DNA from: Bradyrhizobium nitroreducens
GTDB taxonomy: Bacteria; Pseudomonadota; Alphaproteobacteria; Rhizobiales; Xanthobacteraceae
Length of the DNA stretch: 49,122 bases
Direction of reading: 5' to 3'
NCBI RefSeq assembly: GCF_002776695.1
Contig: NZ_LFJC01000003.1
Location: 3,691,577-3,740,698, forward strand
The position numbers and the translations under genes were made by a program. Of this stretch, positions 42,523 to 49,122 are shown piece by piece. Position 1 is the first letter of the stretch. The number at the start of each line of letters is the position of its first letter. The notes below the pieces were generated by a model that did no database searches, was not told the origin of the DNA, and saw only the letters and a program-made list of their open reading frames with translations.

Positions 42523-43647
42523 ATGCCAAGCGTTCGTTGGGTGAGGATTGTCGGGGTGGCCTGCGCGGCGCTGTCAGCGCTGGCGCTGTCGGTCGCGTCC
42601 GCAAGCGCGACCTCGCGCATCAAGGACCTCGCCAACATCGAAGGCGTGCGGCAGAACCAGCTCATCGGCTACGGCCTCGTCGTCGGCCTCAACGGTACCG
42701 GCGACACGCTCAACAACATCCCCTTCACCAAGCAGTCGCTGCAGGCGATGCTCGAGCGCATGGGCGTCAACATCCGCGGCGCCACCATCCGCACCGGCAA
42801 CGTCGCCGCCGTGATGGTGACCGGCAATCTGCCGGCCTTCGCCACCCAGGGCACACGCATGGACGTCACGGTGTCCGCGCTCGGCGATGCCAAGAACCTC
42901 CAGGGCGGCACCCTGCTCGTCACCCCCCTGTTAGGCGCCGACGGCAATGTCTACGCCGTGGCGCAGGGCTCGCTCGCGATCTCCGGCTTCCAGGCCGAGG
43001 GCGAAGCGGCCAAGATCGTGCGCGGCGTTCCGACCGTCGGACGCATCGCCAACGGCGCCATCATCGAGCGCGAGATCGAGTTCGCGCTCAACCGCCTGCC
43101 GAACGTTCGCCTGGCGCTGCGCAATGCCGACTTCACCACCGCCAAGCGGATCGCGGCGGCCATCAACGACTATCTCGGCGTCAAGACCGCCGAGCCGATC
43201 GATCCCTCCACGGTGCAGCTGTCGGTCCCTCCGGAGTTCAAGGGCAACGTCGTCGCCTTTCTCACCGAGATCGAGCAGCTCCAGGTCGACCCGGATCTCG
43301 CCGCCAAGATCATCATCGACGAACGCAGCGGCATCATCGTGATGGGCCGCGACGTCCGCGTCGCCACCGTCGCGGTCGCGCAGGGCAACCTCACGGTCAC
43401 GATTTCCGAGAGCCCGCAGGTGAGCCAGCCCAATCCGCTGTCGCGGGGCCGCACCGTGGTTGCGCCGCGCAGCAGCGTTACCGTCACCGAGGACGGCAAG
43501 AAGCTGGCCGTCGTCAAGGACGGCGTCTCGCTCCAGCAGCTCGTCGACGGACTCAACGGCCTCGGCATCGGCCCGCGCGACATGATCAGCATCCTCCAGG
43601 CGATCAAGGCCGCCGGCGCGATCGAAGCCGACATCGAGGTGATGTGA
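42523..43647 (+). CDS. flgI: Flagellar P-ring protein FlgI
   Basis: A 374-aa periplasmic P-ring subunit. Signal peptide about 1-29 (VRIVGVACAALSALALSVAS). Conserved: IKDLANIEGVRQNQLIGYGL, VVGLNGTGDTLNNIPFTKQS, VNIRGATIRTGNVAAVMVTG and the C-terminal LVDGLNGLGIGPRDMISILQ. Start at ATG 42523 with GGGGAG upstream; the frame is open to 42460. Complete (E. coli FlgI is 365 aa). It is the first gene of flgI-flgJ-flgN-like under a sigma-54 promoter, and overlaps flgJ by one base (TGATG). Confidence 0.97.
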   Translation: MPSVRWVRIVGVACAALSALALSVASASATSRIKDLANIEGVRQNQLIGYGLVVGLNGTGDTLNNIPFTKQSLQAMLERMGVNIRGATIRTGNVAAVMVTGNLPAFATQGTRMDVTVSALGDAKNLQGGTLLVTPLLGADGNVYAVAQGSLAISGFQAEGEAAKIVRGVPTVGRIANGAIIEREIEFALNRLPNVRLALRNADFTTAKRIAAAINDYLGVKTAEPIDPSTVQLSVPPEFKGNVVAFLTEIEQLQVDPDLAAKIIIDERSGIIVMGRDVRVATVAVAQGNLTVTISESPQVSQPNPLSRGRTVVAPRSSVTVTEDGKKLAVVKDGVSLQQLVDGLNGLGIGPRDMISILQAIKAAGAIEADIEVM

Positions 43648-44018
43648 TGCAGACCAACGCGATCAACACCCCGCGCCTCTCCAACTCCTCGGCCTTCTCG
43701 GTCGAGAGCCGCAACGGCCGGCCCGATTTCGACCTCGCGGCCGCGCTGCAAAAGGTCTCGCCGCAACAGCAGGCCAAGGCGCAGAAGACAGCCACCGATT
43801 TCGAGGCGATGTTCCTCAACAGCATGTTCTCGCAGATGACCTCGGGCCTGAAGGGCGAAGGCCCGTTCGGCGACACGCCGGGCACCGGCGTGTGGCGTTC
43901 GATGCTGACCGAGCAATATTCCAAGAACTTCGCCAATGCCGGCGGCGTCGGCGTGGCCCGTGACGTCTATCGTACCCTGATCATCCAGCAGGCGAAGACC
44001 ACTCTTCGTACGGCATAA
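43647..44018 (+). CDS. flgJ: Rod-binding protein, FlgJ N-terminal domain only
   Basis: A 123-aa protein equal to the N-terminal rod-binding half of FlgJ: KAQKTATDFEAMFLNSMFSQ, GLKGEGPFGDTPGTGVWRSM, LTEQYSKNFANAGGVGVARD. The muramidase half found in enteric FlgJ is absent, as is usual in alphaproteobacteria, where the gene is also called chel/cheL. Wall cutting must come from another enzyme. The start overlaps the flgI stop by one base, so coupling is likely. Confidence 0.92.
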   Translation: MQTNAINTPRLSNSSAFSVESRNGRPDFDLAAALQKVSPQQQAKAQKTATDFEAMFLNSMFSQMTSGLKGEGPFGDTPGTGVWRSMLTEQYSKNFANAGGVGVARDVYRTLIIQQAKTTLRTA

Positions 44019-44029
44019 GGTCCAACGAG

Positions 44030-44527
44030 ATGAACCAGTTCAACGCCTCACGTCAGCCGATGCAGGCCCAGCGCCCGGCCACTGCGCCCGGCAGCACCGA
44101 GGCGCGCAAGCTCGCCGAAGACCTGATGGATGCGATGAACGCGCTGCTCGGACTGATCGAGCGCGAGACCGAGCTCGTTCGCGCCGGCAAGGTCCGCGAG
44201 GCGATGACGTTCGAGAGCAAGAAGCAGGAGCTGTCGCGCAACTACGTCGCTGCCGTCAGCCAGTTGAAGGCCAACCAGCCTCAGCTCGCGAAGTCCGCGC
44301 CGGAGCTGCTCTCGACGCTGCACCGCCACCACGACGCGTTCCGCGCGATGCTCCAGGTCAATCTCACCGTGCTCGCGACCGCACACGCGGTCTCCGAAAG
44401 CGTCGTGCGCGGCGTCAATGCCGAGATCCAGAAGCGCAACGTGCCGAACACCTATACGGCCGCGGGGCGCCGCGCGGCTCCAGGCCCGCGCCACATCACG
44501 CCGCTCGCGGTCAGCCGCTCGCTCTGA
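44030..44527 (+). CDS. FlgN-like flagellar chaperone
   Basis: A 165-aa helical protein of the FlgN/FlgY type: a disordered N-terminus, then EARKLAEDLMDAMNALLGLI, ERETELVRAGKVREAMTFES and KKQELSRNYVAAVSQLKANQ, the pattern of a coiled hairpin binding hook-associated proteins. It lies 11 bp after flgJ in the same operon. The gene in this position is annotated variously as FlgN or a hypothetical flagellar protein; assignment rests on pattern and position. It is followed by a palindromic hairpin at 44561-44588. Confidence 0.75.
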   Translation: MNQFNASRQPMQAQRPATAPGSTEARKLAEDLMDAMNALLGLIERETELVRAGKVREAMTFESKKQELSRNYVAAVSQLKANQPQLAKSAPELLSTLHRHHDAFRAMLQVNLTVLATAHAVSESVVRGVNAEIQKRNVPNTYTAAGRRAAPGPRHITPLAVSRSL

Positions 44528-44560
44528 GCGCACGCGAAAACAAGCAACAATTTTACGAAA

Positions 44561-44588
44561 AACCGCGCGGCGATATCGTCGCGCGGTT
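44561..44588. terminator. Near-perfect 28-bp palindrome after the flgI operon
   Basis: AACCGCGC and GCGCGGTT flank GGCGATATCGTC, itself almost palindromic. It lies 34 bases after the FlgN-like stop. There is no clear U-run on either side, so it may be a weak terminator or a binding site. Confidence 0.45.
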
Positions 44589-44686
44589 AGGCACGTTTCC
44601 TTACCGGGTCTTCAGTCCTGGTGTTCCATGGTTGCGTATTGAGAGGGGTTGGGATTTGACTCACGTGAGGCAACCAGGAGGCTGCC

Positions 44687-45046
44687 ATGAGTACAGATTT
44701 CAGCATCAGGCCGGTGGGGATCCCGGCCCCCGTGCAGATCGCAGCGACGTCAAACGCGGCGGCGAACGAGGCTGTGCAGACTGATCTTCCGGTGAGCCAG
44801 ACGGTCGCCGCGGCGGATACGAGCGCGCCTGTGCGCAACGATCTGCCGAGCCACGAGAACATCTCGCGCCAGGTCGTGTTCGACCAGGCGTCGGCATCCA
44901 TGGTCTTCCAGGTCGTCAACGACAAGACCGAAGCGGTGGTCAACCAGTTCCCTGACGAAGCGATGCTGCGCCGGCGGGCCTATTTCCATGCCCTGGACAT
45001 GAAGTCCGAGCCTTCGCGCCCGCTCAACACGGACGTCAGCGCCTGA
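44687..45046 (+). CDS. FlaG-like flagellar protein
   Basis: A 119-aa protein whose C-terminal half, VVFDQASASMVFQVVNDKTE then AVVNQFPDEAMLRRRAYFHA, matches the FlaG pattern (strand, then a basic/acidic turn, V-V/I-x-Q-I/F-P-x-E-x-L). The N-terminal half is Ala/Val/Pro-rich and disordered, also as in FlaG. AGGAGG at 44676-44681 is a strong ribosome site. FlaG affects filament length in other species. It lies between the flgI operon and flaF, and the two genes converge. Family assignment is by pattern only. Confidence 0.7.
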   Translation: MSTDFSIRPVGIPAPVQIAATSNAAANEAVQTDLPVSQTVAAADTSAPVRNDLPSHENISRQVVFDQASASMVFQVVNDKTEAVVNQFPDEAMLRRRAYFHALDMKSEPSRPLNTDVSA

Positions 45047-45165
45047 CGATCACGCGATCGATGGCGACGCTCTGCGTTTGACCGGCACCGGTCAGCGCGA
45101 AATTCGCATTTCCGAAGGACAATTGGTCTGGGATGCTCGTGATGCAGCGATCACCCGAGTCGCCG

Positions 45166-45534
45166 TCACGGCCGCCCGGACAGACCGGCAGCGATGTTGC
45201 GGTTGATTTCGATCAGCGGACGGAAGTGATCGAACTGCGGGCTCATCTGCAGCGCGGCGGTCTGGCTCAGCACGAACACGCTGATGTTGGCGATCTTCTG
45301 CCGGACGTCGATCGGCTGCGGATTGTTGTCGCGCATCGCCTCGCTCAGGAAGATGGTCCAGAGCTTGCGGTTGAACATCAGGGCCTGCATGGTCTGCTCG
45401 CTGAGCGGATCGGCGTTGTTCACCGCATCCTGGAGCTTGTTCGCGGCCTTCAGCAGAGTCTGCGCCTCGATGTCGCGAGGAGATGCGGTGGTCGTTGCAA
45501 CACGCGCATAAGCCGAGGCAGCGGAATTCGACAT
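45166..45534 (-). CDS. flaF: Flagellar biosynthesis regulator FlaF
   Basis: A 122-aa helical protein: SASAYARVATTTASPRDIEA-like start, LLKAANKLQDAVNN, LMFNRKLWTIFLSEAMRDNN, and ISVFVLSQTAALQMS, the FlaF signatures. In Caulobacter FlaF and FlbT control flagellin translation, FlaF acting positively and FlbT on the mRNA leader. No flbT is visible next to it here. It is upstream of the flagellin genes in order, on the same strand as they are, with a CtrA-like site at 45609. Start ATG 45534. Confidence 0.92.
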   Translation of the reverse strand: MSNSAASAYARVATTTASPRDIEAQTLLKAANKLQDAVNNADPLSEQTMQALMFNRKLWTIFLSEAMRDNNPQPIDVRQKIANISVFVLSQTAALQMSPQFDHFRPLIEINRNIAAGLSGRP

Positions 45535-45608
45535 CAATCACACCCTGGAGGTTACCTAGCGCGTTGTACGCGCTTAAGGATTTCTTTCCCGACCCTAGGC
45601 AGCACCGC

Positions 45609-45623
45609 TTAAGATTTGCTTAC
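45609..45623 (-). promoter_or_regulatory. CtrA-like half-degenerate box upstream of flaF
   Basis: On the minus strand GTAA-GCAAATC-TTAA, one mismatch from TTAA-N7-TTAA, 75-89 bp upstream of flaF. The rest of the gap 45535-45766 shows nothing I can name. Confidence 0.35.
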
Positions 45624-45766
45624 GTGTTGTGCTTGGAAGCACTCCGGATAATTACGGGTCACGGAGCTCTTCGTCAGCGCAACGCTAGATCCACGCACGC
45701 ACGATGTAAACTCGCTTGCCGTGATGCGCACCGATCTCAGCTAATCTTGTCTTAGCGATCTCCCTC

Positions 45767-45794
45767 AAAAGAAAGGCGGGGCGTTAGCCCCGCC
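45767..45794 (-). terminator. Rho-independent terminator of the first flagellin gene
   Basis: On the minus strand GGCGGGGC-TAAC-GCCCCGCC followed by TTTCTTTT. It lies 37 bases after the flagellin stop at 45831. Confidence 0.9.
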
Positions 45795-45830
45795 GCGAAA
45801 TCTCGAATGGCGACCTTGGCTCTCTCTAAA

Positions 45831-48125
45831 TTAGCGGAGCAGCTGCAGCACGCTCTGCTGCGACTGGTTCGCCAGCGACAGCGCGGACACCGCGATCGAC
45901 TGGCGGGTCGACAGCGCCTGGCTGTTCGCCGCCTCTTCGTTGGTGTCGGCGAGGGTCAGGTTGGACGAGCCGGTCTGCAGCACGTTGATCAGGTTCTTGG
46001 AGAAGTCCTGACGCACCTGCACGATCGAGAGGTTCGAGCCGAGCGCGGAGCCCTCCGAGCGCAGCGTGCTCGAAGCCGCATTGAGGCTGGCCAGCACCTT
46101 GTTGGTGGCGCCGTTGTCGATGAAGTCGACGCCGTTGACGAGATTGCTGAGGCCGAGTCCGGCCGCGTTGAACACCACGCCGTTGATGCTGAGCGTCGAG
46201 CTGCCGGTTTCGTTGAAGACGAGCTTCAGCGTGTCACCGTTGAGCAGGTTGACGCCGTTGAAGGAGGAATCCTGCGAGGTCGTGTCGATCTGCGCCAGGA
46301 TGTTGTTGAACTGGTTGACCAGGTTGGAGCGCGCGGTCTGTGCCACGGGATCCTGCACCGGCGGCTGCGCGGTGGTGAAGGCCAGGACACCGGTGATGGT
46401 GCCGCCGACGACGCCGCCCGCGGTCGCCGACCCTAGCGTCGAGGAGGCGTATTCGTTGACGGTGGTGACCGTCAGCACGCCGTTGGCGTCGATCGTCGCA
46501 GTGAGGTGGTTGGCCTGAAGCTGCGCGTTGAGCTGGTCGAGCGTCTTGACCGTACCGTTGGTGCCGTCGCCGAAGGTGACGTTGACCGGCGTGCCGCCGT
46601 TGAAGGAGGTGAAGGTCAGCGTCTTGCCGCTGATGCCACCGACGCCCGAGGTGCGCGCCGCGGTGAAGGCGGTCGCAGTTCCCGTGTTGCCGCTGAGGCC
46701 GAACGCGCTCAGCGCGTTGCCGGTGCCGGTGATCGAGAGATCGGCGTTGACGCCGGTGGAGATCGCAAGCTGACCGCTGCTGTTGACCGACGACGGGATC
46801 TGGCCCGACGTGGTCTGCAGCGTCGCCGCACCATTGAAGATGCTGGCGGTCTTCACGCCGGTGGCGAGGTCGATCGAGTTGAGCAGGTCGGTCAGCGTCG
46901 CGCTCTGCAGATAGACCGTCGAGTTGCCGTTGCCGTCGGTGACGACATTGCCGCTGACGCCATAGCCGGTGGCGACACTCGCGGCCGATTGTGGCGTCTG
47001 CGCGTTCTTGAAGGTGATGGTGTGGCCGTCGATGTTCAGCGTCGAGCCGTCCTGCACGAGAGTGCCGAGCGAGCCGGCGGTGGTCGACCGGTTCGCGCTC
47101 ACGGACGCATTGCCTGCGCCGGTCGCCGCGGTCAGACCGAGCTTGTTGAGGAAGTCGGCCTTGCCCGTCAGGCTCAGATCGGCGCCGGTCGAGCTCTTCA
47201 GCGTGATCTGGCCGCCGCCCGAGATCGAAGATGCCGTCTGGAGCGTGCCGACCGGACCGGCCGCGCCGCTGATGGCGATAGTCGCCGCGCTGGCGCTGAT
47301 GGTTGCAGTCTTGACGCCGCTGGCGAGGTCGATCGCGGTGAGGACGTCGTTGATGGTCGCTCCGGGCGCGGTCGGCGTTCCCTCGTAGACGATCGAATTG
47401 CCGTTGCCGTCGGTGGCGATGTGGCCGCTGGCGTCGAGACCCCAGCCGGTCGGCTGCGTGCTCGGTGCGACGCCGGTGCGGAAGGTGATGCTCTTGCCGT
47501 TCACCGTGATGGTGTCGCCGTCCGCGGGCGCGGCGCCGAAGGTCGTGGATGCGGTGGTGCCGACCAGCGTGGCGGTGCCGCTGAGCACGGTGGTGCCGTC
47601 GGCCGCGGTCGCCGCAAATCCGACCAACGTGCCGGCGCTCGAGCCCAGCGAGGCGCCAAGCGCGGCAGTTCCCGTGACCGGGGTGACGCCGCCGGCCGCG
47701 CCGGTATAGAGCACGTTGCTTTTCGCGGTTGCGCTCGCATAGGAGGTCGTGCCGCGCAGGTCGGCGGGCGTCGCCCCGGGAATGGTGGTGGAGACGTTCG
47801 ACTTGGTGGAGTAGCCGACCGTGGTCTGCAGCGCCTGGTTGGCGATCGACTTGGCACTGTCGATCAGCTTCTGCAGCGAGGTGATGCCGGTGTTGGCGGC
47901 CTGCAGCACCTGGACACCGTTGTTGATGCCGTCGAGCAGGTTGCTGATGTCGCTCGCCCGGTTGTCCAGCCCCTGGGCGGTGAAGAAGTTGGTGGGATTG
48001 TCGAGCGCCGTGTTGACCTTCTTGCCGGTCGACAGCCGCTCCTGCGTCGTGGCCAGCAAGTCGGCCGTCGACTGCAGCGACAACAGGTTCTGGCGAACGG
48101 ACGCCGAGAGAACGATGTTGGACAT
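45831..48125 (-). CDS. Large flagellin with duplicated internal domain
   Basis: A 764-aa flagellin, of the size of the thick subpolar filament proteins of Bradyrhizobium. N-terminal D0/D1 (about 1-110): SVRQNLLSLQSTADLLATTQ, ERLSTGKKVNTALDNPTNFF. C-terminal D1/D0 (about 590-764): AQTARSNLVNQFNNILAQID, ending SLANQSQQSVLQLLR. The middle is a Ser/Thr/Gly/Ala-rich beta region; residues about 202-346 and 359-491 form two related units sharing DGNGNS-x-VY, IDLA-x-GVKTA and ADLS-x-TG. The last part is very like the flagellin at 48345. Exported by the T3 system; a CtrA-like box lies 91-109 bp upstream. Confidence 0.97.
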   Translation of the reverse strand: MSNIVLSASVRQNLLSLQSTADLLATTQERLSTGKKVNTALDNPTNFFTAQGLDNRASDISNLLDGINNGVQVLQAANTGITSLQKLIDSAKSIANQALQTTVGYSTKSNVSTTIPGATPADLRGTTSYASATAKSNVLYTGAAGGVTPVTGTAALGASLGSSAGTLVGFAATAADGTTVLSGTATLVGTTASTTFGAAPADGDTITVNGKSITFRTGVAPSTQPTGWGLDASGHIATDGNGNSIVYEGTPTAPGATINDVLTAIDLASGVKTATISASAATIAISGAAGPVGTLQTASSISGGGQITLKSSTGADLSLTGKADFLNKLGLTAATGAGNASVSANRSTTAGSLGTLVQDGSTLNIDGHTITFKNAQTPQSAASVATGYGVSGNVVTDGNGNSTVYLQSATLTDLLNSIDLATGVKTASIFNGAATLQTTSGQIPSSVNSSGQLAISTGVNADLSITGTGNALSAFGLSGNTGTATAFTAARTSGVGGISGKTLTFTSFNGGTPVNVTFGDGTNGTVKTLDQLNAQLQANHLTATIDANGVLTVTTVNEYASSTLGSATAGGVVGGTITGVLAFTTAQPPVQDPVAQTARSNLVNQFNNILAQIDTTSQDSSFNGVNLLNGDTLKLVFNETGSSTLSINGVVFNAAGLGLSNLVNGVDFIDNGATNKVLASLNAASSTLRSEGSALGSNLSIVQVRQDFSKNLINVLQTGSSNLTLADTNEEAANSQALSTRQSIAVSALSLANQSQQSVLQLLR

Positions 48126-48175
48126 TGGCGAGTCTTCCTCTTGAACCGGATACGAATCGGCCGCGCGGTCTGCAA

Positions 48176-48191
48176 AGCGGGCTTTTGTCCA
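48176..48191 (-). promoter_or_regulatory. Weak sigma-54-like element of the first flagellin
   Basis: On the minus strand TGGACAAAAGCCCGCT: GG and GC are in the correct phase but TGGCAC is not matched. It lies 51 bp upstream of the flagellin start. Weaker than the elements at flgF and flgI. Confidence 0.3.
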
Positions 48192-48215
48192 GTCTTAGGG
48201 GGTCTCCTTTAAAGT

Positions 48216-48234
48216 ATGGTTAACGCCGGTTTAA
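48216..48234 (-). promoter_or_regulatory. CtrA-like box upstream of the first flagellin
   Basis: On the minus strand TTAA-ACCGGCG-TTAACCAT, a full match to the extended CtrA consensus, in the 219-bp gap between the two flagellin genes. Confidence 0.7.
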
Positions 48235-48281
48235 GGGATAGGGTTAATGGCCGGTGAAGGCCCCTGCCCGTGTCCGGACGC

Positions 48282-48316
48282 AAAAAAGACCGGCGGGACA
48301 AATGGCCCCGCCGGTC
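48282..48316 (-). terminator. Rho-independent terminator of the second flagellin gene
   Basis: On the minus strand GACCGGCGGG, a 9-base loop, CCCGCCGGTC and then TTTTTT. It separates the two tandem flagellin genes, so each probably has its own transcript. Confidence 0.9.
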
Positions 48317-48344
48317 AATTTTATCCAGTTATTTCAGTCGCTTA

Positions 48345-49122
48345 TTACCTGAGTAACTGGAGCACGCTCTGCTGCGAGGTGTTGGCCAGCGACAGCGCGG
48401 AGACCGCGATGGACTGGCGGGTCGACAGCGCCTGGCTGTTGGCCGCCTCGACGTTGGTGTCGGCCAGGGTGAGGTTGGACGAGCCGGTCTGCAGCACGTT
48501 GATCAGGTTCTTGTTGAAGTCCTGACGGATCTGCACGACCGAGAGGTTCGAGCCGAGGCTCGAGGCTTCCGAGCGCAGCGTGCTCGATGCCGAGTTCAGG
48601 TTGGTCAGCACCCGGTTGGCGGCGGCGTTGTCGATGAAGTCGACGCCGACGGTCAGCGAGGCAAGGCCCAGACCCTTCGAGTTGTAGGTCACGCCGGTGA
48701 TGTTCAGGCTCGACTTGCCGGTCTCGTCGAACACCAGCTTGAGCTGATCGCCGTTCAAGAGGTTCACACCGTTGAACGAGGAGTCCTGCGAGGTGGTGTC
48801 GATCTGGTTCAGGATGTTGTTGTACTGAGATACCAGATTGGCACGCGCCGTCTGGGCAACGCCGTCCTGGACGGGGTTGGAAGCCGTCGAGAACGTGAGC
48901 GCCGAGGTGAGCGTCCCGCCGATCGCGCCGCCCGCCGCCGTCGACCCGAGCGTCGAGGACGCATAGTCGTTGGACGCGATGATGGTCAGCAGGCCGTTGG
49001 CGTCGATCGTCGCCGACAGGTTGTTGGCCTGGAGCTTCGCGTTGAGCTGATCGAGCGTTTTGACAGTGCCGTTGGTGCCGTCGCCGAAGGTGACGTCGAC
49101 CGCCGTACCGCCGTTGAAGGAG
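48345..49122 (-). CDS. Second flagellin, partial (N-terminus beyond the window)
   Basis: The C-terminal 258 residues of a flagellin closely similar to the one at 45831. The visible part begins SFNGGTAVDVTFGDGTNG, followed by AKLQANNLSATIDANGLLTI, then the conserved D1/D0 end (NLVSQYNNILNQIDTTSQDS to SLANTSQQSVLQLLR). The frame is open to the edge and should continue with an N-terminal half. The last ~100 residues are nearly identical to its neighbour, while the central part differs more. Tandem flagellin copies are usual for the thick filament. Confidence 0.95.
   Translation of the reverse strand, partial: SFNGGTAVDVTFGDGTNGTVKTLDQLNAKLQANNLSATIDANGLLTIIASNDYASSTLGSTAAGGAIGGTLTSALTFSTASNPVQDGVAQTARANLVSQYNNILNQIDTTSQDSSFNGVNLLNGDQLKLVFDETGKSSLNITGVTYNSKGLGLASLTVGVDFIDNAAANRVLTNLNSASSTLRSEASSLGSNLSVVQIRQDFNKNLINVLQTGSSNLTLADTNVEAANSQALSTRQSIAVSALSLANTSQQSVLQLLR

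Noticed and set aside
45535..45830. A missing flbT gene between flaF and flagellin
   Set aside because: No frame here resembles FlbT. It may be elsewhere in the genome, so its absence is not reported as a loss.
46506..48212. A 568-codon plus-strand open frame
   Set aside because: It is opposite the flagellin gene; composition is Arg/Gly/Val-rich and lacks motifs.

Overview
The window is high-GC alphaproteobacterial DNA that reads as a Bradyrhizobium-type chromosome. The evidence is the gene families and their order (CckA beside flhB, FliX divergent from flgI, FlaF, MotE, a DUF6468 protein), very large (764 aa) flagellins of the kind that build the thick subpolar flagellum of bradyrhizobia, and many copies of palindromic intergenic repeats that I recognise from Bradyrhizobium genomes. 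Genus assignment is inference from these features, not from a database match.

Layout. 1-1157 holds no convincing gene and is a patchwork of dispersed repeats. 1158-17102 is mixed chromosomal background: a small SET-domain methyltransferase; a TetR regulator divergent from a carotenoid oxygenase and three membrane-protein genes; secreted proteins of unknown function; class I fumarase; a LuxR-type regulator with an isoprenylcysteine-methyltransferase-like protein; a GST; a lectin-like exported protein; and a Tim44-domain protein. 17324-36415 is the first part of the flagellar cluster: cckA, flhB-fliR-fliQ-fliE-flgC-flgB (minus), fliO-fliP (plus), a 1255-aa TPR protein, motE, a DUF6468 protein, fliM and fliL (minus), then flgF-flgG-flgA-flgH (plus). 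36416-41815 is accessory: repeats, an orphan antitoxin with a truncated toxin remnant, a hydratase, and two reductase/HxlR divergent pairs on either side of dksA. 41826-49122 returns to flagellar genes: fliX, flgI-flgJ-flgN-like, a FlaG-like gene, flaF and two tandem flagellins, the second cut by the window edge.

Regulation visible in the sequence. Flagellar promoters carry TTAA-N7-TTAA(CCAT) boxes of the CtrA type (flgB, fliX, flagellin, the TPR gene, partial at fliL and flaF). Four copies of a 15-bp dyad (about CGGCA-AAAYY-TGCCG) lie at flgB, fliO, fliL/flgF and fliX/flgI, and may be FlbD/ftr-type sites. Two very good sigma-54 -24/-12 elements precede flgF and flgI. With cckA in the same cluster this looks like the Caulobacter-type cell-cycle flagellar hierarchy.

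The most distinctive non-flagellar system is at 2515-6292. Two promoters, one before the carotenoid oxygenase and one before a membrane-protein pair, each lie between two copies of the 19-bp operator ATCTTTAC-NNN-GTAAAGAT, 52-53 bp apart, and the divergent TetR gene abuts the first pair. This appears to be a self-contained TetR regulon linking an apocarotenoid/stilbene-type cleavage enzyme to IspZ-like membrane proteins.
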